NCBI GenBank assembly: GCA_900763875.1 | Contig: CAAFLX010000026.1 | Coordinates: 1 to 43,823, forward strand | Source of the DNA: Clostridia bacterium | GTDB lineage: Bacteria; Bacillota; Clostridia; Christensenellales; CAG-917 | Direction of reading: 5' to 3' | Length of the DNA: 43,823 nt | Shown here: in pieces, positions 16,215 through 24,224 of the stretch | How positions within the stretch are numbered: the stretch's first letter is position 1 | Layout: each line of letters opens with the position of its first letter | The notes under the pieces: generated by a model | What the model was told of the DNA's origin: nothing | What the model saw: the letters and a program-made list of their open reading frames with translations, nothing else | Database searches by the model: none | Program-made: the position numbers and the translations under genes

Positions 16215-16273
16215 CCTACCTTCAAAACAGTCCTGTACACAGAGTGCAGACCTGTTTATATGGTAGGTTTTTT
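16215..16273 (+). terminator. Compound hairpin terminator, divergent member of the GTAC hairpin family
   Basis: The outer stem CCTACC/GGTAGG and middle stem AAACAG/CTGTTT enclose an inner stem-loop CTGTAC-ACAGA-GTGCAG, and TTTTTT follows. The arrangement, with a 2-nt TC offset before the inner stem, matches the repeats at 25122, 30195 and 43338. The flank AACATCGTTTGAGCC also resembles theirs. Confidence 0.75.
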
Positions 16274-16291
16274 ATTGTCGCTTAAGGCTAC

Positions 16292-16325
16292 AAAAAAAGA
16301 AAGCCTCACAAAACGTGGGGCTTTC
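16292..16325 (-). terminator. Rho-independent terminator of the protease gene
   Basis: Read on the minus strand, an 11-bp stem (GAAAGCCCCAC / GTGAGGCTTTC) is followed by TTTTTTT. A second pairing of GCCGGCA and TGCCGGC (16329-16359) lies between it and the gene. Confidence 0.85.
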
Positions 16326-16391
16326 TGTGCCGGCATAGGGAGGATAAAAAAAGTGCCGGCTATAATTGGGGAGATGAATTTGGGGTGAATC

Positions 16392-17522
16392 TCATATCGT
16401 GAGATTCAAGTTTTTTGTTTCGGAAACCTTGTCGACAAAATCTCTAATTGTTGTCACAGAGAGGGCAAAGCCCATATTGTCGATGCTTTCGTCCACGAGT
16501 TTGGATTCCACAATACCAACGACGTTGCCGAGGATATCGACCATCGGGCCGCCGCTATTGCCGCCGTTGACCGCCGCATCAGTCATAACGAATTTGCCTG
16601 AACCCCAACCGGAGATAGTGATGCCGGTTTGAGAGATGACGCCCGTTGAGATGCTGTTGGTTGTTCCGACGCCTTCGGGGTTTCCAATCAAAGCGACTGC
16701 CGTACCTCTTGTGGCATCTGCTGATGCGATTTTGAGGGAAGGGTGGGTGTCGTTTGAGGGTTGAGCGGTTGTCACGCCTGCGCTTGTAACCTTGCCCACG
16801 ATTCGCAAAAGAGCGATATCGGGATCGTCTGATTCGGCAGCAAGGTGATCGCCTTGATACGCGCCGTACGCAACGACTTCGAGCTTATAGTAGTTTGAAG
16901 TGTCGCCGTCAAACATACAGATTACCGTGCCGTAGGATTCCCACCTATATTCGACTCTGCCAAGCCCTCCGAACGGATAGCTTTGCACGGTTTTGGCTGC
17001 CTCGTATCTTACGCAGTGAGCGTTTGTGAGGATGTAGCGATTTTTGGATTGGTCAGTAGAGTCCGAAATCAAAAATCCGCTTGCGATGCCGTTGTACGAA
17101 GTGGTTGCCGGGTTTACGCCCGAATCCTTGTACATAAACAGTCTTGCCACAGATGCAGATTTTGCATTTGCCACCTGACCGACGTTTGTTTTGAGGGCTT
17201 CCAAAGCCTTTTGAGTTGCGGCATCGGTGACGTCGCCAACGATATTTGTGCCTTTCAACGCTTCGTCGATAGCCTCGCGATACTGTTTTTGCATACTTGC
17301 CGAGATAGATGAGGCGTATTCTTCCGCAATCGATTGTTTGAGGCTTGCCAACACAATGACGTTGACAAGAACGACGATACACATAACAACGGCAAGCACC
17401 ACGCATATAATTCCGACAGTGCCGAGTTTGTTGTTGTGTTTCGGCGACGGAGTGTGATACACAGGCGTATGCTCGGGTTGCGGATTTCTTTGGTCGTCAA
17501 AGAAATTGTTAAAATCGTCCAT
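16392..17522 (-). CDS. Membrane-anchored trypsin-like serine protease (S1C, DegP/HtrA-like without PDZ)
   Basis: This 376-residue protein has a cytoplasmic N-terminal tail (DDFNNFFDDQ), one membrane helix (about residues 34-60) and an extracytoplasmic protease domain. The catalytic triad is visible: H169 (TNAHC), D235 (DPDIALL) and S323 (GGNSGGPM). HtrA proteins normally carry one or two PDZ domains after the protease domain; here the protein stops shortly after the fold (VTTIRDFVDKV), so regulation by PDZ is absent. A helical segment (residues 65-120) between membrane and protease could oligomerise. A Shine-Dalgarno AAGGAG precedes the ATG. The gene is monocistronic with its own promoter and terminator. 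Confidence 0.88.
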   Translation of the reverse strand: MDDFNNFFDDQRNPQPEHTPVYHTPSPKHNNKLGTVGIICVVLAVVMCIVVLVNVIVLASLKQSIAEEYASSISASMQKQYREAIDEALKGTNIVGDVTDAATQKALEALKTNVGQVANAKSASVARLFMYKDSGVNPATTSYNGIASGFLISDSTDQSKNRYILTNAHCVRYEAAKTVQSYPFGGLGRVEYRWESYGTVICMFDGDTSNYYKLEVVAYGAYQGDHLAAESDDPDIALLRIVGKVTSAGVTTAQPSNDTHPSLKIASADATRGTAVALIGNPEGVGTTNSISTGVISQTGITISGWGSGKFVMTDAAVNGGNSGGPMVDILGNVVGIVESKLVDESIDNMGFALSVTTIRDFVDKVSETKNLNLTI

Positions 17523-17541
17523 ACCCTTGCTCCTTTAATAT

Positions 17542-17569
17542 CTTATACCCAGATAGTATGATTTGACAA
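17542..17569 (-). promoter_or_regulatory. Promoter of the protease gene
   Basis: On the minus strand: TTGTCA, 16-nt spacer, TATAAG, about 20 nt before the ATG. Confidence 0.7.
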
Positions 17570-17647
17570 TTAAATTTCTATTAAATTTTGAACTTTTCTT
17601 TGAAAAATTTTTCCAAATCTCAAAAAAACTCAAAAAGTCGGTATAAG

Positions 17648-17676
17648 TTGACAAAAGTATATATATATAATAAAAT
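17648..17676 (+). promoter_or_regulatory. Promoter of degV-apbE operon
   Basis: TTGACA (17648-17653), 17-nt TA-repeat spacer, TAAAAT (17671-17676). The region between the divergent protease and degV genes is very AT-rich. Confidence 0.8.
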
Positions 17677-17752
17677 AGACATATAAAATAATAAACAATA
17701 TGTAGCGTTTCGCATTTTTTTCGATATAGGAGCGAGGCGCAAGGAGAAACAC

Positions 17753-18610
17753 ATGGCAACGATTTTCTGCGACACCGATTGCGAACTTTGGTACACGCAC
17801 GCACGCGAGCTCAATCTTGAAGTCATACGCATGCCCTACGTCATCGACGGGGAAGAAAAGTTGGCAGACCTTGGCGAGGAAACCGACCCTCACGATTTCT
17901 ACGAAAGAATGAGAAACGGAGCAAGCGCGTCCACGGCAGGTCTAAATCAACAGATCTACTACGACACATTCAAGCCGTTCTTTGAAAAGGGCGAGGACAT
18001 TTTGTACATCTCTTTTTCGTCACATCTTTCGGGCACTTTTGCGTATCTCGACTTGGCGATTGCCGATTTGAGGAAGGAATATCCCAACGTAAAATTCAGA
18101 CGATTCGACACGCTCAACATTTGTATGGGCGCAGGGCTTTTGGTCTATATGGGCGGCAAGTATTGCCGCGAGCACGGCGACGACATCGACGCAACCTACG
18201 ATTATCTTGACAGCATTGTCCACAGACTCGGCGTTTACTTCGTCGTTGACGATATGAAATATCTTGCCCGCGGCGGCAGAATTTCACCTGCAAAAGCCAA
18301 AATAGGCAATCTTATGAACATCAAGCCGGTTTTGACGGTTGCGGATGGCAAACTTGACGTATGCTCAAAGCAAAACGGCGTCAAAAAGGCGTACAAATTT
18401 ATCCTTGACACCTTTGCCGACACCTATGAAAACATCGACGACGCTCCCGTCGTCATCGTTGACGCCGACTCAAGAGACGTTTCGGACGCACTCAAAGAAA
18501 AGATGCTCGAGATTCATCCGGGAATCACCGTATGGCAACAACCCGTAGGTCCTGTCATCGGCGCGCACTCCGGCCCCGGCACTATCGGCGTAATGTTCAC
18601 AAAAAAATAA
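17753..18610 (+). CDS. DegV family fatty-acid-binding protein
   Basis: DegV proteins bind fatty acids and, as FakB, present them to the FakA kinase. The 285-residue protein shows family motifs: ASASTAGLNQ, ISFSSHLSGTF, a central FVVDDMKYLARGGRIS, and the C-terminal GPVIGAHSGPGTIGVMF. The N-terminus (TIFCDTDCELWY) replaces the usual DSTADL motif with a Cys-containing version. AAGGAG lies 7 nt before the ATG. No FakA/DAK gene is nearby, so the partner kinase would be elsewhere. It precedes apbE by 27 nt. Confidence 0.9.
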   Translation: MATIFCDTDCELWYTHARELNLEVIRMPYVIDGEEKLADLGEETDPHDFYERMRNGASASTAGLNQQIYYDTFKPFFEKGEDILYISFSSHLSGTFAYLDLAIADLRKEYPNVKFRRFDTLNICMGAGLLVYMGGKYCREHGDDIDATYDYLDSIVHRLGVYFVVDDMKYLARGGRISPAKAKIGNLMNIKPVLTVADGKLDVCSKQNGVKKAYKFILDTFADTYENIDDAPVVIVDADSRDVSDALKEKMLEIHPGITVWQQPVGPVIGAHSGPGTIGVMFTKK

Positions 18611-18637
18611 TTCGCTTTACGCAAAGAGGACGAAAAC

Positions 18638-19687
18638 TTGAAAAAGTCAAGACTGTTTTTGGTTCTCATAATTATGATTTTTTGTATTGCTTCGCTCACG
18701 GCTTGCAGCAGAGCGGAGCAATTTTTCGTGTACGGCACTAGGCTCGAAGTGCAGTCGTCGGGCATAAAGTCGGCGACGAGCGTAAGGGCGGTCGAGGGCT
18801 ATATCTCGTCTTTGGAGAGCGTGCTGTCGCCAACCGTTGAGGGGAGCGATTTGCAAAGAATCAACTCCGCAAAAGTCGGCGAGCCGATCGAGTGTCAAGC
18901 GGCAACCATGCAAATTTTCAAGGTTGCAAGCAAAGTATATGAGGCGTCAGGCGGCGCATACGACCCTTCGATATATCCTCTCGTTCGGCTTTGGCAGTTT
19001 TCGGGCGACTTGTTTGACGGAGTTGACGGTTTTACGTTGCCAAGCGACGAGCAAATCGAGCAAACAAAACGCCTTGTAGGGCTTGACAGAGCGTTTGAAG
19101 TCAACTATGAAAACAGCACGATAACCAAACTTATCGAGGGTGCTATGCTTGACTTCGGCGGAGTCGCAAAAGGCTATGCCGTGCAAAATTCGCTCGCCTC
19201 TGCAAGCGGAAAAACCCTCGTCAATCTTGGGGGAAATATAGGAGCGGTTGACGGAAGTTTCAACGTGGGAATTGCAAATCCAAGCCGCAACGGCAGAGAG
19301 TTTATCACCCCGTATTTTGCCAAATTCAAATTGCTTGACGGCGAGTGCGTGTCAACGAGCGGCGACTATGAAAGATACTATGAAGTCACAACCGACGCGC
19401 ACACCAAGATATATCACCACATCATAAATCCGCACACGGGCGCGCCTGCCGACACAAGCGGAAGTGACGGAGTTGTGTCTTGCTCGGTGGTGACAAGCGA
19501 CGGTGCGCTCGGCGACGCGGTTGCCACGGCAGTGGTGGTTTTGGGCAAGGAAAAGGGCGCAAAACTTATGCACGATTTGTCGCTCAAAGGGCTTATCATC
19601 GACGGAGATATGAACGCGCTTATCATAGGCGATTTTGACGTCGAATTGAAAACCGCAACGTTTATCAAGTCAAAAGACGTAGATTAA
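18638..19687 (+). CDS. apbE: FAD:protein FMN transferase (ApbE lipoprotein)
   Basis: ApbE attaches FMN covalently to a Ser/Thr of target proteins outside the membrane, using FAD and a divalent metal. The 349-residue protein has a lipoprotein signal with lipobox LTAC (Cys23). Family motifs follow: YDPSIYPLVRLW, the flavin-binding DFGGVAKGYAV, and the metal-site region SDGALGDAVATAV. The start is TTG, placed by AAAGAGGA 7 nt upstream. It lies with a NusG domain II gene and a Gx transporter gene, an arrangement often seen near flavin-based extracytoplasmic electron transfer in Firmicutes. No RnfG/NqrC or reductase substrate is in the window. Confidence 0.92.
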   Translation: MKKSRLFLVLIIMIFCIASLTACSRAEQFFVYGTRLEVQSSGIKSATSVRAVEGYISSLESVLSPTVEGSDLQRINSAKVGEPIECQAATMQIFKVASKVYEASGGAYDPSIYPLVRLWQFSGDLFDGVDGFTLPSDEQIEQTKRLVGLDRAFEVNYENSTITKLIEGAMLDFGGVAKGYAVQNSLASASGKTLVNLGGNIGAVDGSFNVGIANPSRNGREFITPYFAKFKLLDGECVSTSGDYERYYEVTTDAHTKIYHHIINPHTGAPADTSGSDGVVSCSVVTSDGALGDAVATAVVVLGKEKGAKLMHDLSLKGLIIDGDMNALIIGDFDVELKTATFIKSKDVD

Positions 19688-19704
19688 GTGCTTATTTGGT
19701 GATT

Positions 19705-20091
19705 ATGAGCAAAAATCAAGCAAACGACAAAAAAGAAGTTTTCAAACAGCTTTTCAAAAAAGGCGACGTGATTTTGTTTGTCGTCGTGCTTTTGCTCGTT
19801 GCGCTCACAATCTATTTTGCCTTGAAGTCGGACGCAAACGAAGTTGATGTTTACGTTGACGGCGCACTTGCCTACAAACTCGACCTCAATACCGATGCAA
19901 CCGTCGAAGTTTTGGACGGCAGAGTGCAAATCAAAGTAGAAAACGGCAAAGCGTACGTTTCAAAAAGCGATTGCAAAAATCAGCTTTGCACTCACGCCCA
20001 ACCCATCGGCAAAGAGGGTGGAGTAATAGTGTGTTTGCCAAACAAAGTGGTTGTCAAAATCATTGCCAAGGAGGTTGACGCAATCACGTGA
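19705..20091 (+). CDS. NusG domain II-containing membrane protein
   Basis: This 128-residue protein has one membrane helix (about residues 22-43) and an external NusG domain II-type beta domain. The conserved signature SDCKNQLCTHAQPIGKEGG carries two cysteines and is typical of this family, which occurs next to ApbE and Gx transporter genes. The function is unknown. The start at 19705 (MSKNQ) is preferred; TTG and GTG codons lie 9 and 6 nt earlier in frame. Its stop overlaps the GTG start of the next gene. Confidence 0.85.
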   Translation: MSKNQANDKKEVFKQLFKKGDVILFVVVLLLVALTIYFALKSDANEVDVYVDGALAYKLDLNTDATVEVLDGRVQIKVENGKAYVSKSDCKNQLCTHAQPIGKEGGVIVCLPNKVVVKIIAKEVDAIT

Positions 20092-20804
20092 AAAAGCCGA
20101 CAAAACTTACAACACGGCGCGTTGCGCTTTGCGGACTTTTCCTTGCGCTCGCCCTTATAATTTCCCTCATCGAGAGTTATATTCCGCCCATAATTCCTGC
20201 TCTGCCATATGCAAAAATTGGGCTTGGCAACGTTGTCCTTTTGGCGTGTTTCTTGCTTTTGGGCGTGTGGGAAGGGTATATAGTGCTTGTTCTGCGCTGC
20301 CTTTTGAGTGCGGTTTTTGCAGCAAATATGGCAAGTTTGATATGGTCGTTGCCGTCTGCGCTCGTTGCCTACACGCTTATGATTTTGCTCGCAAAAACAC
20401 GCATTTTCAGCACTTGCGGACTGTCAATCGTCGGCGGAATGGCGCACAATTTCATGCAAATTTGCATCGCCTCATTGGTGCTTTCAAGCGGCGTATTCGT
20501 TTATCTTCCGTATATGATGTTGGCAGGCTCGCTTGCAGGTTTTGTGACGGGCATACTTTGCCATTTCATAGTTTTTGCCCTCAAAGACAGGCTTGCCAAA
20601 TCCATTTCCAACCCAGACAATTCAACCTCAAACGTCGATAATTCAGCAAAAAATGCCGATGTTTCGACCGACAATTCAACCGATAACGCCGATATTTCGA
20701 CCGAAAATTCCGACAATTTCGCCTATAATTGCGGCAGTTTTTCAAAGCTCGAAAACCTTGATTCTTTAAGTGAAAACGGTGATTCACCAATTCAAAAACT
20801 CTGA
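20088..20804 (+). CDS. Gx transporter family / heptaprenyl diphosphate synthase component I-like protein
   Basis: This 238-residue integral membrane protein has about five to six helices in its first 170 residues (LCGLFLALALIISLIESYIPP at the start is characteristic). The family is annotated both as Gx transporter and as heptaprenyl diphosphate synthase component I; the substrate is not established. It starts at GTG overlapping the previous stop (GTGA), so translation is coupled. The C-terminus adds an unusual tail of about 55 residues rich in Asn, Ser, Asp and Thr with a loose repeat (STDNSTDNADISTEN), absent from typical members. It is the last gene of the degV-apbE block. Confidence 0.82.
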   Translation: MKKPTKLTTRRVALCGLFLALALIISLIESYIPPIIPALPYAKIGLGNVVLLACFLLLGVWEGYIVLVLRCLLSAVFAANMASLIWSLPSALVAYTLMILLAKTRIFSTCGLSIVGGMAHNFMQICIASLVLSSGVFVYLPYMMLAGSLAGFVTGILCHFIVFALKDRLAKSISNPDNSTSNVDNSAKNADVSTDNSTDNADISTENSDNFAYNCGSFSKLENLDSLSENGDSPIQKL

Positions 20805-20850
20805 TTTGTCAAGTCAAAAACACCGCAAAAACACGGCAAAAAACAATGCA

Positions 20851-20900
20851 AAAACAAGCGTATTTTTTTTGATTATCTCACAAGAGATACCTTGTTTTTT
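20851..20900 (+). terminator. Terminator after the Gx transporter gene
   Basis: The outer arms AAAACAAG/CTTGTTTT enclose a small hairpin (TATCTC-ACAA-GAGATA). A T-run of six follows the CTTG. Confidence 0.6.
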
Positions 20901-20903
20901 AAC

Positions 20904-20934
20904 AAAAAAAGACGCAAATTTTGCGCCTTTTTCT
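20904..20934. terminator. Bidirectional terminator between convergent genes
   Basis: The stem-loop GACGCAAATTTTGCGCC is flanked by seven A on the left and five T on the right. It can end transcripts from both the Gx transporter gene and the minus-strand gene at 20956. Confidence 0.75.
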
Positions 20935-20955
20935 ATGTGATTTTCGGGATGTTTT

Positions 20956-21345
20956 TTATTGTTTGTTAAGCTCCGCAAGCGCGCCGAAGGGTATGAATGT
21001 TTTGAAAAACAGCACCACGACAAGGAATGCGGCGGACACGATAAAACTCATTGTGCCAAAGAAAAACGACAATCTTGCAAGCCCTTTCATTGTGTTTGCA
21101 CCTGCAACCGACAACACAAGTCCCACAAAAGAGAGGGACATACTTGCAATAAACAGCCCTTTCATAAGGTCGGCAGCAAGGATATTTTTTGTGAAATTGA
21201 GCGCGGGCAAGAAGAAAATCAACGACGCGTAAATCGTTGCCAAAAACCCGACAGCGGTCATAACAAAACCGATGATAAGCACGATTTTGCGCGCCGCCAT
21301 ATTGGAGTAGGGTTGAGATTGAACTTGCGCTGCTTTTTGTTTCAT
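20956..21345 (-). CDS. Three-helix membrane protein of unknown function
   Basis: This 129-residue protein starts MKQKAAQVQSQPY and has three clear hydrophobic segments (about residues 21-46, 58-82 and 90-113). It ends with a short polar tail. No family was recognised. The start at 21345 is chosen because a consensus minus-strand promoter ends 6 nt before that ATG; an in-frame upstream start at 21417 would place the promoter inside the gene. There is no Shine-Dalgarno, so a leaderless mRNA is predicted. It lies after the murG gene pair but has its own promoter. Confidence 0.7.
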   Translation of the reverse strand: MKQKAAQVQSQPYSNMAARKIVLIIGFVMTAVGFLATIYASLIFFLPALNFTKNILAADLMKGLFIASMSLSFVGLVLSVAGANTMKGLARLSFFFGTMSFIVSAAFLVVVLFFKTFIPFGALAELNKQ

Positions 21346-21351
21346 ACAAAA

Positions 21352-21380
21352 ATTATACAACCTCATCAATCGCTTGTCAA
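21352..21380 (-). promoter_or_regulatory. Promoter abutting the 129-residue membrane protein gene
   Basis: On the minus strand: TTGACA (21380-21375), 17-nt spacer, TATAAT (21357-21352), then 6 nt to the ATG. The -35 box lies inside the 3' end of the preceding gene. Confidence 0.85.
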
Positions 21381-22805
21381 CAACGAGATGAAAAACGCGT
21401 CTGTTTTGCCAAAGCACATATAGGTCAAATCGCTTTGCGAATCGCTGTCGAAAACAAGGGATATTTTGCTTTGTTTTTCGCTGATTTTGGCAATGGTTGC
21501 AAACACTTTTCCTCTTGCGTTAAAGCGGCAAATCGTATGTATATTGCCCTTGTCGATTTTTGCCATAACGTGGCAGTTTTCGGTGCGTGCCACAAGCATA
21601 TTGTCCTCTTGCAAAACGAGGGGAAAATCAACTGCGCTTTGCAACTCGAAATCGGCGTTTGAGTCAGTGTTTGTAACTTGTGTTGATTTTTGGCTTGAAT
21701 CAAGCGTTGTTTCGGATATGAAATCAAGGTGAGAGCAAAGCGAAATTATCCTTGTTTTCGTGACGAGTTTGACGCCGCTTTCGCTTTTTAGCAACGCGCC
21801 GAAACTCTCGTTTGCAACCTCAAATTTTCCGCGCACGGAAAGTTGAGGGGAATAAGCGCATGCGCAAAGTCCGCTTGGGGTTTTCAACAGTGCGACAAAG
21901 GCTTGCTCGCTCGATTGCACGATTGGCAAAATTTGCAAAAGGTGGTGTTTATCCTCGTCAAATCGCTTGATAAAACCCGTGTTTTGATTGTATATCACGC
22001 CGATTGTACTTTCGCCATCTTGCAAAAACAGCAGGGTATCCTCACCGAAGTTTTGAGCTTTGACAACGTGCGGCATATTGCCTTGATATACGAAATTATC
22101 TCTTTGGTCATTGAGGGCGCAATCAAAAGAAATGCGCTTGATTTTGCCCTCGGCAACGCAAAAAGCATTGAGTCTTTCACCGTCGAAAAGCGCGGTTATC
22201 TCGTCATATTTTTCAATGCTAGTTTCGCAAGTGACACAAAAGTTTTCGTCATAGGTTTTGACAAGAGTTTTTCCCTCTTGCTTGCAAAAGGTCACAAGCC
22301 CGTTTTTAGTTTGGCAAGACGTCAAATATTTTGCGTTTTTGCCTGCAATTTTCAGCGTTTTTTCAAGCGTGTTTTCCTCAAAAATCGCTATGTAAATTCC
22401 GCTTTCTTTCACGTCGAAAGTTGTCGAATCGCAATCGAAAACAACTGCGGTTTTTCCACCGAAATTTATGCTGTCGACAACCTTTTCTTCGCCCTCGCCG
22501 CCAACGTGCGCAACGCTTATGTTATTCACGCTTTCGCACTTCCTCGGCAGAGTGGAATACACGGGCGGTTTTTGAGTGTTTTGACCTGTGTTTGGGCCGC
22601 TTGGGTTTTGATTGCCGTTTGGGTTTTGGCTTGGATTTTGGCTTGGATTTTGCGGTTGGTTTTGGTTGCCGTTTGCACCTGCGATATTGTTGTTTTTGTC
22701 GGGTTTGTCGCCCATGATTGCCGACAGCGTGATATAAATTGCAACCGCAATCGTCATCAGCAAAATCACGGCGAGCCATTTGGCGATGGTTTTTTGTCTG
22801 TGCAT
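21366..22805 (-). CDS. Membrane-anchored extracytoplasmic protein with Asn/Pro-rich linker
   Basis: This 479-residue protein has an N-terminal membrane helix (about residues 8-30) and a low-complexity linker (residues 36-80) made of N, P, Q, G and S with QNPSQNP-type repeats. A large external domain of many short beta-strand units follows, possibly a beta-propeller (repeated IAIFEENTL, LLFLQDGEST, VALLKTPSG segments). No enzymatic motif or family was recognised. The coding start overlaps the end of murG by 40 nt on the same strand, so the two are tightly linked. A role at the cell wall is an inference from this link and from the topology. Confidence 0.72.
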   Translation of the reverse strand: MHRQKTIAKWLAVILLMTIAVAIYITLSAIMGDKPDKNNNIAGANGNQNQPQNPSQNPSQNPNGNQNPSGPNTGQNTQKPPVYSTLPRKCESVNNISVAHVGGEGEEKVVDSINFGGKTAVVFDCDSTTFDVKESGIYIAIFEENTLEKTLKIAGKNAKYLTSCQTKNGLVTFCKQEGKTLVKTYDENFCVTCETSIEKYDEITALFDGERLNAFCVAEGKIKRISFDCALNDQRDNFVYQGNMPHVVKAQNFGEDTLLFLQDGESTIGVIYNQNTGFIKRFDEDKHHLLQILPIVQSSEQAFVALLKTPSGLCACAYSPQLSVRGKFEVANESFGALLKSESGVKLVTKTRIISLCSHLDFISETTLDSSQKSTQVTNTDSNADFELQSAVDFPLVLQEDNMLVARTENCHVMAKIDKGNIHTICRFNARGKVFATIAKISEKQSKISLVFDSDSQSDLTYMCFGKTDAFFISLLTSD

Positions 22806-24100
22806 TTTTCACCTCGCCTCAATCTATCACAAACCATATCCGCAATTTTTCCGTTTGCGTCGGCGCAAATTTCTTTCATAGGCGGATTTTGCATTGCCTT
22901 GTCGATTGCTTTTGGCAAATTGTCGCAAAAGCTCGAATCTTGTTTTATGATTGTTGCGCCAAAGTCTTTTGCAAGGTCGGCGTTGAAGATTTGGTCGCCT
23001 CTCGACGTTCCTTTTGGCAGAGGCACGAACACCGCTTTTTTGCCAAGCGACGAAATCTCGAATACGCTTGTTGCTCCGGCTCGTGACAGCACAACGTCGC
23101 AAACGGTGTAGAACAGGGCGATATCGTCTGCGTATTCAAATTGCAAATAACTGCCGCTCCTTTTATTATTGCGATTTTCGCCGTATTGGCAACCTGAGCT
23201 GTCGCCGCAATTTTGCCGTCGAACGTCGTCTGTTTTGCAATTTGGGTTGCTGTTTTTGTTGCGCTTCTCATGCGTGCTATCGCCGCAATCGCACGTTTTG
23301 TCGCCCTTGTTTTTGCCAGTGACGTGCAAAACGAAATACTTGCTCGTGAGCTTTTCGAGATTTATTTTGACCGCCTCGTTTATCGCGCTTGCGCCCGACG
23401 AGCCGCCGAGCACCAAGAGTATGGGCTTTTTGAAGGGATTGTTGATTTCAAGTCGCTTGCAAGCGGCGGTTTTGTCTTTATAAACGAGGTTTTTGCGTAG
23501 AGGCATGCCGACGAATATGCCGTCAAATTGGGAGTTTGGATTGGCTTTGAGAATGGTTGCGCCCGTGGCTTTTGCGATTTTGTTTGCAATGCCAAGCGTC
23601 AAATCGCTCTCGTGCGCAAAGGTCGGAATATTTGCTTTTTTTGCGGCTAGCACGACGGGGAGGGACACGAAACCGCCCTTTGAAAATACGCAATCGGGGC
23701 GTATTTTGGCAAGGATTTCGCTTGCTTTTTGCACGGATTTTTTGAGTTTCGAGGGGATTTGCAAGTTGTTTTTGAGTGCTTTCAAACTTGCGCCTCGCAC
23801 GAGTTTTACGGTGGGGATAGCATAATATTTTATGCCGTTATCCCTTGCGATTTTGCGCTCGATGACATTTCCTTCGCCGCCGATATACGCAACGTCGAAC
23901 CCTCTCTTTTCAAATTCGGGAACGAGCGCGACGTTGGGGTAGACGTGTCCGCCCGTGCCTCCTCCCGTGAATACAATCAGCGGACGTTTGCGTTGATTTT
24001 TTGCGGCGTTTTCTTGCTTGTGCGCGCGGCTTTCGGATTGTTCGTTTTGCGGTTTGCTTGATTGCTTAAAGCGCGCGGTTTCTTCGAAAAATTGGCTCAT
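22766..24100 (-). CDS. murG: MurG-type UDP-GlcNAc transferase with insertion
   Basis: MurG adds GlcNAc to lipid I to make lipid II on the inner face of the membrane. Core motifs are present: GGGTGGHVYPN (45-55), FSKGGFVSLPV, the C-domain start LVLGGSSGASAINE (229-242), SRAGATSVFEIS (339-350) and LPKGTSRGDQIFNA (361-374). At 444 residues it is about 80-90 longer than usual. There is a hydrophilic N-terminal extension (1-37) and an insertion at about 263-316 rich in Cys, Asn, Lys and Asp. The insertion lies between a normal VLHVTGKN strand and the expected QFEYADDI. It keeps the reading frame. The gene lies away from any mur/fts genes. There is no clear Shine-Dalgarno. It is divergent from the hydrolase gene at 24225. 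Confidence 0.85.
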   Translation of the reverse strand: MSQFFEETARFKQSSKPQNEQSESRAHKQENAAKNQRKRPLIVFTGGGTGGHVYPNVALVPEFEKRGFDVAYIGGEGNVIERKIARDNGIKYYAIPTVKLVRGASLKALKNNLQIPSKLKKSVQKASEILAKIRPDCVFSKGGFVSLPVVLAAKKANIPTFAHESDLTLGIANKIAKATGATILKANPNSQFDGIFVGMPLRKNLVYKDKTAACKRLEINNPFKKPILLVLGGSSGASAINEAVKINLEKLTSKYFVLHVTGKNKGDKTCDCGDSTHEKRNKNSNPNCKTDDVRRQNCGDSSGCQYGENRNNKRSGSYLQFEYADDIALFYTVCDVVLSRAGATSVFEISSLGKKAVFVPLPKGTSRGDQIFNADLAKDFGATIIKQDSSFCDNLPKAIDKAMQNPPMKEICADANGKIADMVCDRLRRGEKCTDKKPSPNGSP

Positions 24101-24149
24101 ATACCCATATTATGTAACAGATTTATGCAAAGTTGCGTATTTTTACGTC

Positions 24150-24178
24150 TTGAAAAAGAAAAATCGGTGTGTTATAAT
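24150..24178 (+). promoter_or_regulatory. Promoter of the alpha/beta hydrolase gene
   Basis: TTGAAA (24150-24155), 17-nt spacer, TATAAT (24173-24178), about 46 nt before the ATG. Confidence 0.85.
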
Positions 24179-24224
24179 AATTCATATTGAAAAATTTTTC
24201 GCTCAAGCGATAAGAGGAGAGTTT

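Noticed and set aside
21843..23111. 422-codon + strand frame crossing the two envelope genes
   Set aside because: Antisense to murG and its neighbour; MurG motifs on the minus strand settle the coding strand.
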